Source of the DNA: Demequina flava | GTDB lineage: Bacteria > Actinomycetota > Actinomycetes > Actinomycetales > Demequinaceae | Direction: 5' to 3' | Length of the DNA stretch: 64,000 bases | NCBI RefSeq assembly: GCF_000975035.1 | Contig: NZ_BBRA01000002.1 | Span: forward strand, 248,001-312,000 | Shown: positions 31,827-41,195 of the stretch, piece after piece | Position numbering within the stretch: the first letter of the stretch is position 1 | Layout: every line of letters begins with the position of its first letter | The notes under the pieces: model-generated | Seen by the model: only the letters and a program-made list of their open reading frames with translations | Database searches by the model: none | What the model was told of the DNA's origin: nothing | Made by a program: the position numbers and the translations under genes

Positions 31827-34800
31827 CACTCGCTCACCGGAGCCACGGGATTGCCCTGCCACCGCGTTCCCGAAGGAATCGCGTCACCTCGCAGGACCAA
31901 CGACGCTGGCCCCACGGAAGCGTCTGGACCGATGCTCGCAGCGGGAAGAATCACGCCGTGCGGGCCGAGCGTCGCCCCAGCTGCGAGAGTCACCGTGTCG
32001 ATACTCATGACGCGATCGTGGAACAAGTGAGTCTGCACTACACAACCGCGGTTCACTGTTGAACCATCACCGAGCGAGACAAGGTCTGCCTCAGGTAGCC
32101 AGTACGACTCACACCACACTCCTCGTCCGATTCGTGCGCCGAGCGCACGCAACCATAGGTTCAGCACCGGCGATCCGTCGGTTGCCGGTCCGAGCCAGGG
32201 TACGGCTACTTTCTCGACGAAGGTATCTGCGAGTTCATTTCGCCAGATGAACGAACTCCACAACGGATGGTCGCCAGAGCGTATACGCCCGACCAAGGCC
32301 CATTTGGCTGCAACGGCGATAAGCGCGCCGGCGACAGCCGCCCCGAGGACGACGAGCCCGCTCACCAGGAATGCCAACGCTATTCCGTGGGTCTCGACGA
32401 GCGCAAGCAAGGTGAGCATGACGGCGGTACCCAAGGTGAATGACAGCATCTCGGGCACCACGCGGCACACCTCGACGAGCGCGCGTGCGACACGCAGCTT
32501 TGTGGGAGGCGAGTACGCCCGCTCCTTGTCCGCTTTGACGTTCACGCGACGCAGCTTCTCGGGCGGGGAACCGATCCACGACGTCCCCTTCTTCGCCTTG
32601 TTCGCCTTGCGAGGCGTTGCCGACAGCACGGCAACCAGGCCTCCCTTGGGCACTGACCTACCAGGAGCGATCATGCCCGAGTTGCCGAGGAAGGCCTTGC
32701 GGCCAATACGTGCCTTCTCGACACGCATCCACCCGCGGCCCAGTTCATATGATCCGATCAAGGTGTCGTCTGCAAGGAACGCACCGCGGCCCACGCGCGT
32801 CATGCGCGGCAGCATCAGCACAGTGGACGCCTCGACGTCCTTGCCGATGCGTGCGCCAAGTGAACGCAGCCACCAGGGCGTGGCACTCGAGGCGTAGAGG
32901 CCATAGAGCCGCGTGCGCGCCTCGTCCATCAGCCGCAACGTGGCCCAGATTTGCCAACCCTTGCGCGATCGCACCGGGTAATACCCAGCGCGCATGCCGA
33001 TCGATGTCAGGCGCACCCCAACCCAAATCACGATGGCCAGGACCGCCAAGTACGCGAGCGCTCCCACGGGCGCCCACAGCAACGCGTCAGGTGCGGCTTC
33101 ACCGAGTGTCGTGTCGTGCGCCGTTGCCGACGCGACAACTGTGAGCCCAGCGACCGCCGCCACCACCGGCAATGCCCCCAGAGCGGCCGCGCTTGCGCCG
33201 TAAATGGCCACCCAGCGCCGGCCTCGAGGGGCGCGCTTCCTGGGCCACGGCACTCGTGCCGGCCCCACGAACTTTGCTGGCGACCCAGCCCACAGTTCAC
33301 CCGGCGGGATGGAGCCGCTTACTGCGGTACCCGCGGCGATCTCCGCGCCCTGACCAACGCGTGAACCAGGACCGAGCGTCGATCTGGTGCCGACGGTGGC
33401 CTTCTTATCCACCCTCACGCGTCCTACGACGAACGTGTCGCCATCGAGCCAGTGACCAGCCAAGTCGACCTCAGGCTCAATGGCGCAACCCGCGCCCAGC
33501 GTCAACATCCCCGTCACAGGAGGAAGCGAATGCAGATCGATTCCTGCGCCCACCTTCGCTCCCAATGCGCGTGCGTATGTCACCGTCCACGGTGCACAGC
33601 TGAGGTTTCCCACGCCGGCAGCATCGGCCCAGCTCTCCACGAACCACACCTTGAGGTGCGTCGCTCCCCCACGTCGATAGTGACCAGGCCGGATCCCGCG
33701 AAGCAACGTCCGCGCCACGAGGACCGTCGACCCCATGCGTCCAAGCGGACTGATGCACACGACCCATCCGATAAGGCCCCAGAGCCATGCGCCAGGGACG
33801 GTGGGCACCCAGGAAAGGAGGTCGAGACTCTCCACGATCGCGACTGTCAGCAGGATCCAGGTGAGCCACCGAAGACCCACCCAGGTCGCAAGCACAAGCC
33901 CCGCAAGAGTCTGCAGTACTTGAGCCGAGACCGGTGTGGGAGCGATCGACGCCGTCTCGCGCTCTTCACGTGGGTCTAGTTCCGACAGTCGCGCGGCCAG
34001 GTCAGCGAGCCGTGGATAGTCGTAAAGGTCCGCAACCGCGACCGTGGGGTAGCGCTCGCGCAAAGCGGACACCAGCTGCGCCGCGGTGAGGCTACCGCCG
34101 CCGGAGTCGAAGAAGTCCTCGTCTGGACCCTGCACAGGGGCACCGAGCGCGGCGGTCCAGTGAACCGCGATCCAGTACTCCAAGTCGGAGAGGTTGCCGG
34201 ATGGGCCCTCGTCATCGACGGATTGCTCTAGCGGCCACGGCAAGGCGTCACGATCAACCTTGCCGGATCCGCGCGTCGGTATCTCCGGAACCACGGCAAG
34301 CTGCGGAATTAACGCTGCGGGCAGTCGTTCGCGAAGCAGCCGCCGTGCCTCGGCCACGTCCACTGTGCCTGACCCTGTGGGCGCGAGATAGCCGATCAGT
34401 ACAGCGGCTCCACCACTGGTGCGCCGTACTGCCGCCGCCGCCATCGCGACATCCGGCACTTCCAGGAGGGCGGCATCCACCTCACCCAACTCGATCCGCC
34501 TGCCGCCAATCTTGACCTGGTCATCGGCCCTGCCCAAGAAGACGAGTCCTCCAGGGTCTTCACGAACAAGGTCGCCGCTGCGGTAGGCGCGCTCCCAGCC
34601 CAACGCGGGAGCAGGGGCGTACTTTTCAGCGTCCTTGGCGGGATCCAGGTAGCGAGCGAGGCCCACTCCCCCAATCATGAGTTCGCCAGCTTCACCGGGC
34701 ACGACACGTTCCCCAGAAGGATTGACGACGGCGAGGTCCCAACCGTCCAGCGGCAATCCAATCCGGACCTCGCTCACGCCATCCATCAACGAAGCGCAGG

Positions 34801-35728
34801 CCACCACGGTCGCTTCGGTGGGTCCGTAGGTGTTCCACACCTCCCGACCGTCGGCAACCAAGCGGGCTGCGAGTTCAGGCGGAACCGCCTCTCCGCCGAA
34901 GATCAACAAGCGGATGCGTTCCAACTGTTCAGGCTGGAGCAGCCCAGCCAGTGTGGGGACGGTGGAGATGACGGTGATCTCCTGGTACACGAGCCACGGG
35001 CCTAAGTCCATACCCGTCCGCACGAGCGCCCGCGGGGCCGGAACCAGACAAGCGCCGTAGCGCCACGCGAGCCACATCTCTTCGCACGAGGCATCGAAGG
35101 CCACGGAGAGACCCGCCAGCACCCTGTCGCCGGGTCCCAACGGCGCTTCGGTCAAAAAGATCCGTGCCTCCGCGTCGACAAATGCGGCGGCAGAGCGTTG
35201 AGAAACTGCCACGCCCTTGGGTGTGCCTGTGGAGCCCGACGTGAAGATGATCCACGCTCCGTCGTCGAGGCTCGGGCGCGGAACCGGAGCCTGCCCAGAA
35301 GGCTCCACCCCCAGGTCGCCATCAGACAGAACGAGTGCGACGCCCGCCTCGTCGAACACGGTGCGCGCACGTTCTTCGGGGTCGTCGACATCAACCGGGA
35401 CGTAGGACGCACCCGCTGCCATCACGGCGAGCACGGCGGCGTACAGCTCCACCGTTCCTGACGAGATCCGCACGCCCACACAGTCGCCCGGCGTCACGCC
35501 CCTACTTCTAAGGTTCGTGGCGGCGGCGTCGATCATGATCCCGAGTTCCGCGTAGGTCACGGAGGCCTGGCCGTCATCGATGGCGGGCGCATCTGGGTGG
35601 GTGGCAACAGTCTCGTCGAAGATGTCGAGAAGGGTCCGCGGCGACGCGGCGTATGAGGAGCGCAGGAGGGCGTCGGCAGGGGTCACGGTCGCGATCGTCG
35701 CAGGCTGAGGTGTCGGAAGGGTGAACAT
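31826..35728 (-). CDS. Pls/PosA-type single-module NRPS (epsilon-poly-lysine synthetase-like)
   Basis: 1300 residues in the layout of epsilon-poly-L-lysine synthetase. An adenylation domain (about 30-500) has IIFTSGSTGTPKG, NTYGPTEATV, YRSGDLV and GRADDQVKIGGRRIELGEVD. A carrier domain (about 510-585) has the pantetheine Ser at about 546 in DSGGGSLTA. Membrane helices follow, with three tandem left-handed beta-helix-like C-terminal domains (about 720-825, 945-1060, 1195-1300) separated by further helices. There is no condensation or thioesterase domain of the usual kind. By-eye specificity residues are D212, A213, E216, S255, I276, G278, T300, V308, V309 and K490, close to the lysine code I recall. 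Its stop overlaps the M1 peptidase start; divergent from treY. The product is inferred. Confidence 0.9.
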   Translation of the reverse strand: MFTLPTPQPATIATVTPADALLRSSYAASPRTLLDIFDETVATHPDAPAIDDGQASVTYAELGIMIDAAATNLRSRGVTPGDCVGVRISSGTVELYAAVLAVMAAGASYVPVDVDDPEERARTVFDEAGVALVLSDGDLGVEPSGQAPVPRPSLDDGAWIIFTSGSTGTPKGVAVSQRSAAAFVDAEARIFLTEAPLGPGDRVLAGLSVAFDASCEEMWLAWRYGACLVPAPRALVRTGMDLGPWLVYQEITVISTVPTLAGLLQPEQLERIRLLIFGGEAVPPELAARLVADGREVWNTYGPTEATVVACASLMDGVSEVRIGLPLDGWDLAVVNPSGERVVPGEAGELMIGGVGLARYLDPAKDAEKYAPAPALGWERAYRSGDLVREDPGGLVFLGRADDQVKIGGRRIELGEVDAALLEVPDVAMAAAAVRRTSGGAAVLIGYLAPTGSGTVDVAEARRLLRERLPAALIPQLAVVPEIPTRGSGKVDRDALPWPLEQSVDDEGPSGNLSDLEYWIAVHWTAALGAPVQGPDEDFFDSGGGSLTAAQLVSALRERYPTVAVADLYDYPRLADLAARLSELDPREERETASIAPTPVSAQVLQTLAGLVLATWVGLRWLTWILLTVAIVESLDLLSWVPTVPGAWLWGLIGWVVCISPLGRMGSTVLVARTLLRGIRPGHYRRGGATHLKVWFVESWADAAGVGNLSCAPWTVTYARALGAKVGAGIDLHSLPPVTGMLTLGAGCAIEPEVDLAGHWLDGDTFVVGRVRVDKKATVGTRSTLGPGSRVGQGAEIAAGTAVSGSIPPGELWAGSPAKFVGPARVPWPRKRAPRGRRWVAIYGASAAALGALPVVAAVAGLTVVASATAHDTTLGEAAPDALLWAPVGALAYLAVLAIVIWVGVRLTSIGMRAGYYPVRSRKGWQIWATLRLMDEARTRLYGLYASSATPWWLRSLGARIGKDVEASTVLMLPRMTRVGRGAFLADDTLIGSYELGRGWMRVEKARIGRKAFLGNSGMIAPGRSVPKGGLVAVLSATPRKANKAKKGTSWIGSPPEKLRRVNVKADKERAYSPPTKLRVARALVEVCRVVPEMLSFTLGTAVMLTLLALVETHGIALAFLVSGLVVLGAAVAGALIAVAAKWALVGRIRSGDHPLWSSFIWRNELADTFVEKVAVPWLGPATDGSPVLNLWLRALGARIGRGVWCESYWLPEADLVSLGDGSTVNRGCVVQTHLFHDRVMSIDTVTLAAGATLGPHGVILPAASIGPDASVGPASLVLRGDAIPSGTRWQGNPVAPVSE

Positions 35729-35810
35729 CAGGTGTCAAGGCCCACGTAACACTGCTGACACTCCCATCTGAGATGATGTGAACGTACGCGACGAAGGGCA
35801 CTTGAGCTAG

Positions 35811-38327
35811 ATGTCAGAGACGAACCACGACCGCACGCACCGCCTTGGCCACCGCGCCGACGCACCCGTGCCGACCTCGACCTACCGACTACAACTCAAC
35901 GCTGATTTCACATTCGCCGATGCTGCAGAGCACCTGGACTACTACGCCTCCTTGGGCGTCACTCACCTGTATCTGTCGCCAATTCTGGAAGCGGCACCCG
36001 GGTCCACCCATTTTTACGATGTTGTCGACCACTCGCGCATTGCTGGCGCGCTAGGCGGCGTCGATGGACTGCGAGACCTGGCGTGGAAAGCGGGCGAACA
36101 CAACATCGGGCTCGTGGCCGATGTTGTTCCCAATCACATGTCTGTGCCCACCCCCGCCTATCACAACAAAGCGTTGTGGTCGCTGTTGCGCGACGGCGAG
36201 GACTCCGACCATGCGCACTGGTTCGACGTGGACTGGTCAGGCGGCGATCCGGTCCTGATGCCCGTCCTGGGTCAGCGCATCGGCACCGTCCTCGCCAATG
36301 GCGAACTCTCCATTGACTCGATGGTGATCCCCGGCTTTGAGGATGAGGGCGAAGTCCCCGTCCTCAAGTACTACGACCACGTCTTTCCCATTCGCCCCGG
36401 CACCGAGAATCTGCCGATGGCGTCGCTAGTCGACCAGCAGCACTACCGCCTGGCCTACTGGCGAGTAGCGAACGAGGAGCTGAATTACCGACGCTTCTTT
36501 GACGTGGGCTCTCTCGTGGCCGTCCGCGTTGAAGACCCGGATGTTTTCGAGGCGACTCACCGCGTGATCGTGGACCTGATCAAGGACGACACCCTCCAGG
36601 GCCTACGCATCGACCACCCGGATGGCCTCGCGGACCCCGCCGGCTACATCCAGCGACTGGCGGACGCCACCAACGGCGCATGGATCGTCGTCGAGAAGAT
36701 TCTCGAGGACGAAGAACGGCTGCCCACGAGTTGGCGCACGGCCGGCACTACCGGCTACGACGGCGCGTGGCGCGTGGGCGCGTTGTTGCGCGACCCCGCG
36801 GGCTCTTCTCCCCTGGCGGCGACCCTGCACCGCGTGACTGGCGACGCGATGGGCATGTTGCCGGCGATGATCAACGACGCCAAGCGGGAGATCGTCAAAG
36901 ACTCGCTGTCGAGCGAAGTGCACCGCCTGGCGACCATTGCGCACACCATCTGCACCACAGACGTCCGCCTTCGCGACCACACCTGGCGGTCGCTCTACGA
37001 CTGCCTGCGGACCCTGCTGATCACGTTTGACCGCTACCGCGCCTACGTGGTTGCTGGCACGCAGCCCAAGCCACCTTCACTCGAGGCCATTGAACAGGCG
37101 TCGGCACGGGCACGGACACTTCTTGATGAGGAGCGTCACGAGACACTCGACGTCGTAGTCGACCTGCTCCAGGGTGCCGAGGTGGGCTCTGCAGGCCGTA
37201 CCAATGACGCGAACCGTCGCGAACTCATCACTCGCTTCCAGCAGGCGTGTGGCGCCGTCATGGCGAAGGGAATCGAGGACACGGCCTACTACCGCTGGAC
37301 CCACCTGCTCCCGCTGTGTGAAGTGGGCTCGCCCGCGTCACGCTTCGCAATGCCGCCCGCGGCCTTCCACGCGTGGGCCGACGAGCAGCAGATGCAGTAC
37401 CCACATGGCATGACGTGCCTGAGTACCCACGACACCAAGCGCTCGGAAGACGTCCGGGCACGACTAGGGGTGCTGAGCGAGGCCGCGGATAAGTGGGACG
37501 TCCTGGTCACGAAGCTGCAGCACGCGACCGAGCAGATGCGGCCCGCCCTTCTTGATGGGCGCACCGAGAACCTCTGGTGGCAGACGCTGGTCGGCACCAG
37601 CGATGAGAACGAGTTCATGGATTGGGATCGCCTCGAGGGTTATCTCCTCAAGGCGATGCGTGAGGCCAAGACCCACACGACCTGGACGTCAGTGGACGAG
37701 GACTACGAGTCCGCCGTGTTGTGGTTCGCCCAGTCCACCCATGCAGACCATGCGGTTCGTACGCTCGTCCACGACTGGCACGTTGAGGCTGCCGCCGGCG
37801 TGAGGGCGCACGTGCTGTCGATGAAGCTCATCCAGTTGACTATGCCTGGCGTTCCCGATGTGTATCAGGGCACCGAAGCGCTCGCGCCTTCGCTCGTAGA
37901 TCCCGACAACCGGCGGCCGGTTCCGTTCGACGACTTGGCCAGCGACCTTGAACGCCTCGACGCCGGCACCAAGCCGCGCGGCCTCAGCGAGGAGAAACTC
38001 CTCGTGACGAGCCGGGCCCTGCGCGCACGACGCGACAACGCCGAAGCCTTCATTGGCGAAAGCGCCGGCTATCACCCCCTGCCGTCCTCTTCGGGCCACG
38101 CGGTCGTCTTTGCACGCACGGCACATGACAAGGCTCGAGTCATTACTGCGGCAACCCGCCTTGGGCTGGATCTCGACGAACTCGGCGGCTGGCGTGAACA
38201 CACCGTCACACTGCCTGAGGGCCGGTGGCGCGACACCCTGTCGAACCGGAAGTTCGACGGCGGAACTGTCGACCTGTCGGACCTGCTCGGAACGTTGCCG
38301 GTGGCGCTTCTTGTGGAGGACGAATGA
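35811..38327 (+). CDS. treY: Malto-oligosyltrehalose synthase
   Basis: Rearranges the reducing end of a maltodextrin into a trehalose unit, the first step of the TreY-TreZ route. 838-residue GH13 enzyme. Signatures are STYRLQLNADFTFADA, HLYLSPILEAAPGSTHFYDVVD, VADVVPNHMSV, LRIDHPDGLADPAGY (nucleophile Asp) and WIVVEKILEDEERLP (acid Glu), and the C-terminal MTCLSTHDTKRSEDVRARL and PGVPDVYQGTE. Start ATG 35811 has only a weak ribosome site. Overlaps treZ by four bases. No debranching gene treX is next to it, unlike many treXYZ operons. Confidence 0.95.
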   Translation: MSETNHDRTHRLGHRADAPVPTSTYRLQLNADFTFADAAEHLDYYASLGVTHLYLSPILEAAPGSTHFYDVVDHSRIAGALGGVDGLRDLAWKAGEHNIGLVADVVPNHMSVPTPAYHNKALWSLLRDGEDSDHAHWFDVDWSGGDPVLMPVLGQRIGTVLANGELSIDSMVIPGFEDEGEVPVLKYYDHVFPIRPGTENLPMASLVDQQHYRLAYWRVANEELNYRRFFDVGSLVAVRVEDPDVFEATHRVIVDLIKDDTLQGLRIDHPDGLADPAGYIQRLADATNGAWIVVEKILEDEERLPTSWRTAGTTGYDGAWRVGALLRDPAGSSPLAATLHRVTGDAMGMLPAMINDAKREIVKDSLSSEVHRLATIAHTICTTDVRLRDHTWRSLYDCLRTLLITFDRYRAYVVAGTQPKPPSLEAIEQASARARTLLDEERHETLDVVVDLLQGAEVGSAGRTNDANRRELITRFQQACGAVMAKGIEDTAYYRWTHLLPLCEVGSPASRFAMPPAAFHAWADEQQMQYPHGMTCLSTHDTKRSEDVRARLGVLSEAADKWDVLVTKLQHATEQMRPALLDGRTENLWWQTLVGTSDENEFMDWDRLEGYLLKAMREAKTHTTWTSVDEDYESAVLWFAQSTHADHAVRTLVHDWHVEAAAGVRAHVLSMKLIQLTMPGVPDVYQGTEALAPSLVDPDNRRPVPFDDLASDLERLDAGTKPRGLSEEKLLVTSRALRARRDNAEAFIGESAGYHPLPSSSGHAVVFARTAHDKARVITAATRLGLDLDELGGWREHTVTLPEGRWRDTLSNRKFDGGTVDLSDLLGTLPVALLVEDE

Positions 38328-40063
38328 CACAGCACGTGTGGGCGCCGGAAGCCGACTCAGTCGTCGCAGTGGTCGGCCCTCCGGATGCTGACGAACACGA
38401 ACGCTTGGACCTATCCCGGGGCGCTGACGGCTGGTGGGAGGGCCCCCGCCTGCCCCACGGCACGGACTACGCGTACGAGGTTGATGGTGACGGCCCGTGG
38501 CCAGACCCTCGCTCCGCGGCGCAACCGTACGGCGTCCACGGCCCGTCACGGGTCTTTGACCCGTCCCTGTACCGCTGGCGCGACAGCCAGTGGCACGGCG
38601 TCGGTGCGCTTGGCGCAGTGTTCTACGAGATGCACGTAGGCACGTTCACACCCCAAGGCACGCTCGATAGCGCGATCGTCCAACTCGAGGACCTCAAGGC
38701 CACCGGCGTCGACATCGTTGAGCTCATGCCGGTCGCTCCGTTCCCCGGACGCCATGGTTGGGGCTACGACGGGGTGTCCCTGTACGGCGTGCACGAGGCC
38801 TACGGGGGCCCCGCAGCGCTCCAACGCTTCGTCGATGCCGCCCACCGTGCCGGGCTTGGCGTCTGCCTCGACGTTGTCTACAACCACTTGGGACCGGACG
38901 GCAACTACCTGTCGAAGTTCGGCCCCTACTTCACCGACGCCCACCACACGCCTTGGGGCTGGGCCGTCAACCTTGATCAGGCTTCCAGCGACGGGATGCG
39001 CCGGTTCATCGTGGACAACGCGCTGCGGTGGTTCAAGGACTTTCACCTCGACTGCCTTCGCCTCGATGCTGTACACGAATTGCAAGACGATTCCGCCGTC
39101 CACATCCTCGCCCAGCTGAGCGACGAGGCGGCCACGCTGGCCAAAGAACTGGGCCGGCCGCTGTCGCTGGTTGCTGAGTCGGACCTCAATGACGCGCGCA
39201 TGGTCACCCCGACCTCTGACGGTGGTCTTGGCATGACGGCCCAGTGGAACGACGACGTGCACCATGCTTTGCACGCCTATCTCACTGGCGAGCGCCATGG
39301 CTACTACGTCGACTTTGGCTCGATCGAGTGCCTCGACAAGGTCTACCGCGAGGTGTTCTGGCACAACGGCACGTTCTCCCCGTTCCGCGACAAGACGTGG
39401 GGCGCCCCGGTTCCGTCAGACATGGACCGCCAGCGCTTTGTGGTGTGCGCCTCCAACCACGACCAGGTCGGCAACCGTGCAATCGGCGACCGCCCGTCGA
39501 ATCGCCTCAGCGCAGGCGCACAGGCCACATCCCTGGCCGCGGTGCTGCTGTCACCATTCACGCCCATGCTCTTCCAAGGCGAGGAGTACGGCGAGGAGCG
39601 CCCGTTCATGTTCTTCACCGACCACGATGAGCCGCTGGGTTCCGCAGTCTCTGAGGGACGCATGAGTGAGTTTGGCGGTCACGGGTGGGACGACCTCTAC
39701 GGCGGGAATGTCCGCGTCCCTGATCCCCAAGATCGCACGACCTTCTTGCGCTCAAAACTGGGTTCGGGAATCGGATCAGAGGGTGAGCCGCACGACTCAT
39801 TGCGGCGCTGGGTCGCAGACCTGATGGCGCTTCGAGTTCACGTCTCCGATCGCGCAGCCTGGGAGTCTCACCCCGCCGGAGCCTCCGAGAGTGAACCCCG
39901 CCTGCTCACCTTGCACGGGCCTGTGACGGTGCACGCCAACTTGACCGGAGCATCGGCCGTCATCGAAACCTCTGGCACACTCGTGGGCCACTTCGGCGGC
40001 GTCGAGCCCGGCGATGGTGCGCTCACGCTCGCTCCCGATTCAGTCGCGTTAGTAACGGCGTAG
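38324..40063 (+). CDS. treZ: Malto-oligosyltrehalose trehalohydrolase
   Basis: Cuts free trehalose from the product of TreY. 579 residues. An N-terminal CBM48/E-set region begins HVWAPEADSVVAVV, followed by the GH13 barrel: GRHGWGYDGVSLYGVHEAYG, CLDVVYNHLGPDGNYL, FHLDCLRLDAVHELQDDS (nucleophile Asp), LVAESDLNDARM (acid Glu) and VCASNHDQVGNRAIGDR. ATG 38324 overlaps the treY stop (ATGA). The frame is open further upstream within treY and that extension is rejected. Trehalose production serves osmoprotection and, in actinomycetes, glycolipid supply. Confidence 0.95.
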   Translation: MTQHVWAPEADSVVAVVGPPDADEHERLDLSRGADGWWEGPRLPHGTDYAYEVDGDGPWPDPRSAAQPYGVHGPSRVFDPSLYRWRDSQWHGVGALGAVFYEMHVGTFTPQGTLDSAIVQLEDLKATGVDIVELMPVAPFPGRHGWGYDGVSLYGVHEAYGGPAALQRFVDAAHRAGLGVCLDVVYNHLGPDGNYLSKFGPYFTDAHHTPWGWAVNLDQASSDGMRRFIVDNALRWFKDFHLDCLRLDAVHELQDDSAVHILAQLSDEAATLAKELGRPLSLVAESDLNDARMVTPTSDGGLGMTAQWNDDVHHALHAYLTGERHGYYVDFGSIECLDKVYREVFWHNGTFSPFRDKTWGAPVPSDMDRQRFVVCASNHDQVGNRAIGDRPSNRLSAGAQATSLAAVLLSPFTPMLFQGEEYGEERPFMFFTDHDEPLGSAVSEGRMSEFGGHGWDDLYGGNVRVPDPQDRTTFLRSKLGSGIGSEGEPHDSLRRWVADLMALRVHVSDRAAWESHPAGASESEPRLLTLHGPVTVHANLTGASAVIETSGTLVGHFGGVEPGDGALTLAPDSVALVTA

Positions 40064-40096
40064 GACAGCATTGCTTGGGTAGGGCCGATGCTGGCT

Positions 40097-41086
40097 TCAG
40101 CTAGCTTCGCCCGTCACCATCGCGTGCATGCGGGATAAGGCTCGGGCGTACTTTTTGCGATAGCCGCCGCGAAGCATGTCCTTGGTGAAGACGTCTCCCA
40201 GCGAGTGCCCCGAGGCGACCAATCGGACGTCGCGGTCATAGAGGCGGTCAACGAGAGAAACCACTCGGAGTGCCTGGGCCTGGTCGGTTAACGGCGCGAC
40301 GCCGCGCAGTCCGAGGGTGGCGATCCCATCCACGTAGGCGCCGTAACGGCTGGGGTGAACATGTGTGAGGTCCTCCATGAGCGCAGCCCAGTCCTCGCAC
40401 GCGCCGTCCTCGATCTTGGCAACGGCAACCACGTCTTCCGCGCGCGCCGGATCGGGAAACGGCGCATTGCCACGGCCGCGATAGTCCGGCCCATCGATCG
40501 TGACGACATCAAACACGCTGGAGACAGCCTGGATCTCGCGCTGGAAGTCATCTGCCGCGAAACGCCCTTGACCCAAGGAACCCGGAACCGTGTTGGACGT
40601 CGCCGCTAAGGCCACCCCGGCATCGGCCAGTTCCCGCATGAGGCGGGCCATGAGGACAGTGTCGCCCGGGTCATCGAGCTCAAACTCATCAATGCACACG
40701 AGCGCGAACTCTTGGAGCGCGGCCCGTGTCGCTTGGAAACCGAGCGCTCCCACGAGGTGGGTGTATTCGACGAACGTCCCGAACGCCGCGCGCTGACCCA
40801 CGTCGTGAGCCAGAGCGGCCAACAAGTGAGTCTTGCCAACGCCGAATCCGCCATCGAGATAGATCCCGCGCCCGGCGCTCGAGCGACGCAGACGGCTGAG
40901 GCCCTTGCGCGTCACCCCGGCGGCGAAGGCCTTGACTGCATCGACGGCCTCAGACTGGCTGGAAAAGTCCGGGTCCGGAACATAGGTGTCGAAGGAGGCG
41001 TGCGCAAAGTGTGGCGGCGGTACCAGATTCGCAATCAGCAAGTCAGGCGCCACATGTGGCCGACGGCCCACCAAGCGTGCGGTCAT
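40097..41086 (-). CDS. zapE: AFG1/ZapE-type AAA ATPase
   Basis: 329 residues. Walker A GGFGVGKTHLLAAL, Walker B LVCIDEFELDDPGD, sensor region LAATSNTVPGSLGQGRF, and the C-terminal region HSLGDVFTKDMLRGGYRKKYARALSRM match ZapE/AFG1. In Escherichia coli ZapE acts at the division site and AFG1 in yeast helps degrade mitochondrial proteins; the actinobacterial role is not known. ATG 41086 follows AAAGGGGGAGG, which decides the start against an ATG six codons upstream. A GCATCGGCC nonamer at 40083 lies in the short gap to treZ. Probably separate from gnd because of a strong hairpin between them. Confidence 0.87.
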   Translation of the reverse strand: MTARLVGRRPHVAPDLLIANLVPPPHFAHASFDTYVPDPDFSSQSEAVDAVKAFAAGVTRKGLSRLRRSSAGRGIYLDGGFGVGKTHLLAALAHDVGQRAAFGTFVEYTHLVGALGFQATRAALQEFALVCIDEFELDDPGDTVLMARLMRELADAGVALAATSNTVPGSLGQGRFAADDFQREIQAVSSVFDVVTIDGPDYRGRGNAPFPDPARAEDVVAVAKIEDGACEDWAALMEDLTHVHPSRYGAYVDGIATLGLRGVAPLTDQAQALRVVSLVDRLYDRDVRLVASGHSLGDVFTKDMLRGGYRKKYARALSRMHAMVTGEAS

Positions 41087-41126
41087 GCCTCCCCCTTTCA
41101 TCAAACTTCAGTGCTCGGAGCCCAAC

Positions 41127-41161
41127 GCGGCCGCAGATCCCCTGGGGAATTCTGCGGCCGC
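41127..41161 (-). terminator. Strong hairpin downstream of gnd
   Basis: An 11-bp perfect stem GCGGCCGCAGA/TCTGCGGCCGC encloses a second stem TCCCC/GGGGA. There is no T-run, but it sits 34 bases after the gnd stop and just before the ATPase gene. Confidence 0.55.
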
Positions 41162-41195
41162 GCCGATGGCCTCGAGTGCGTGAAAGCGAGGCTCG

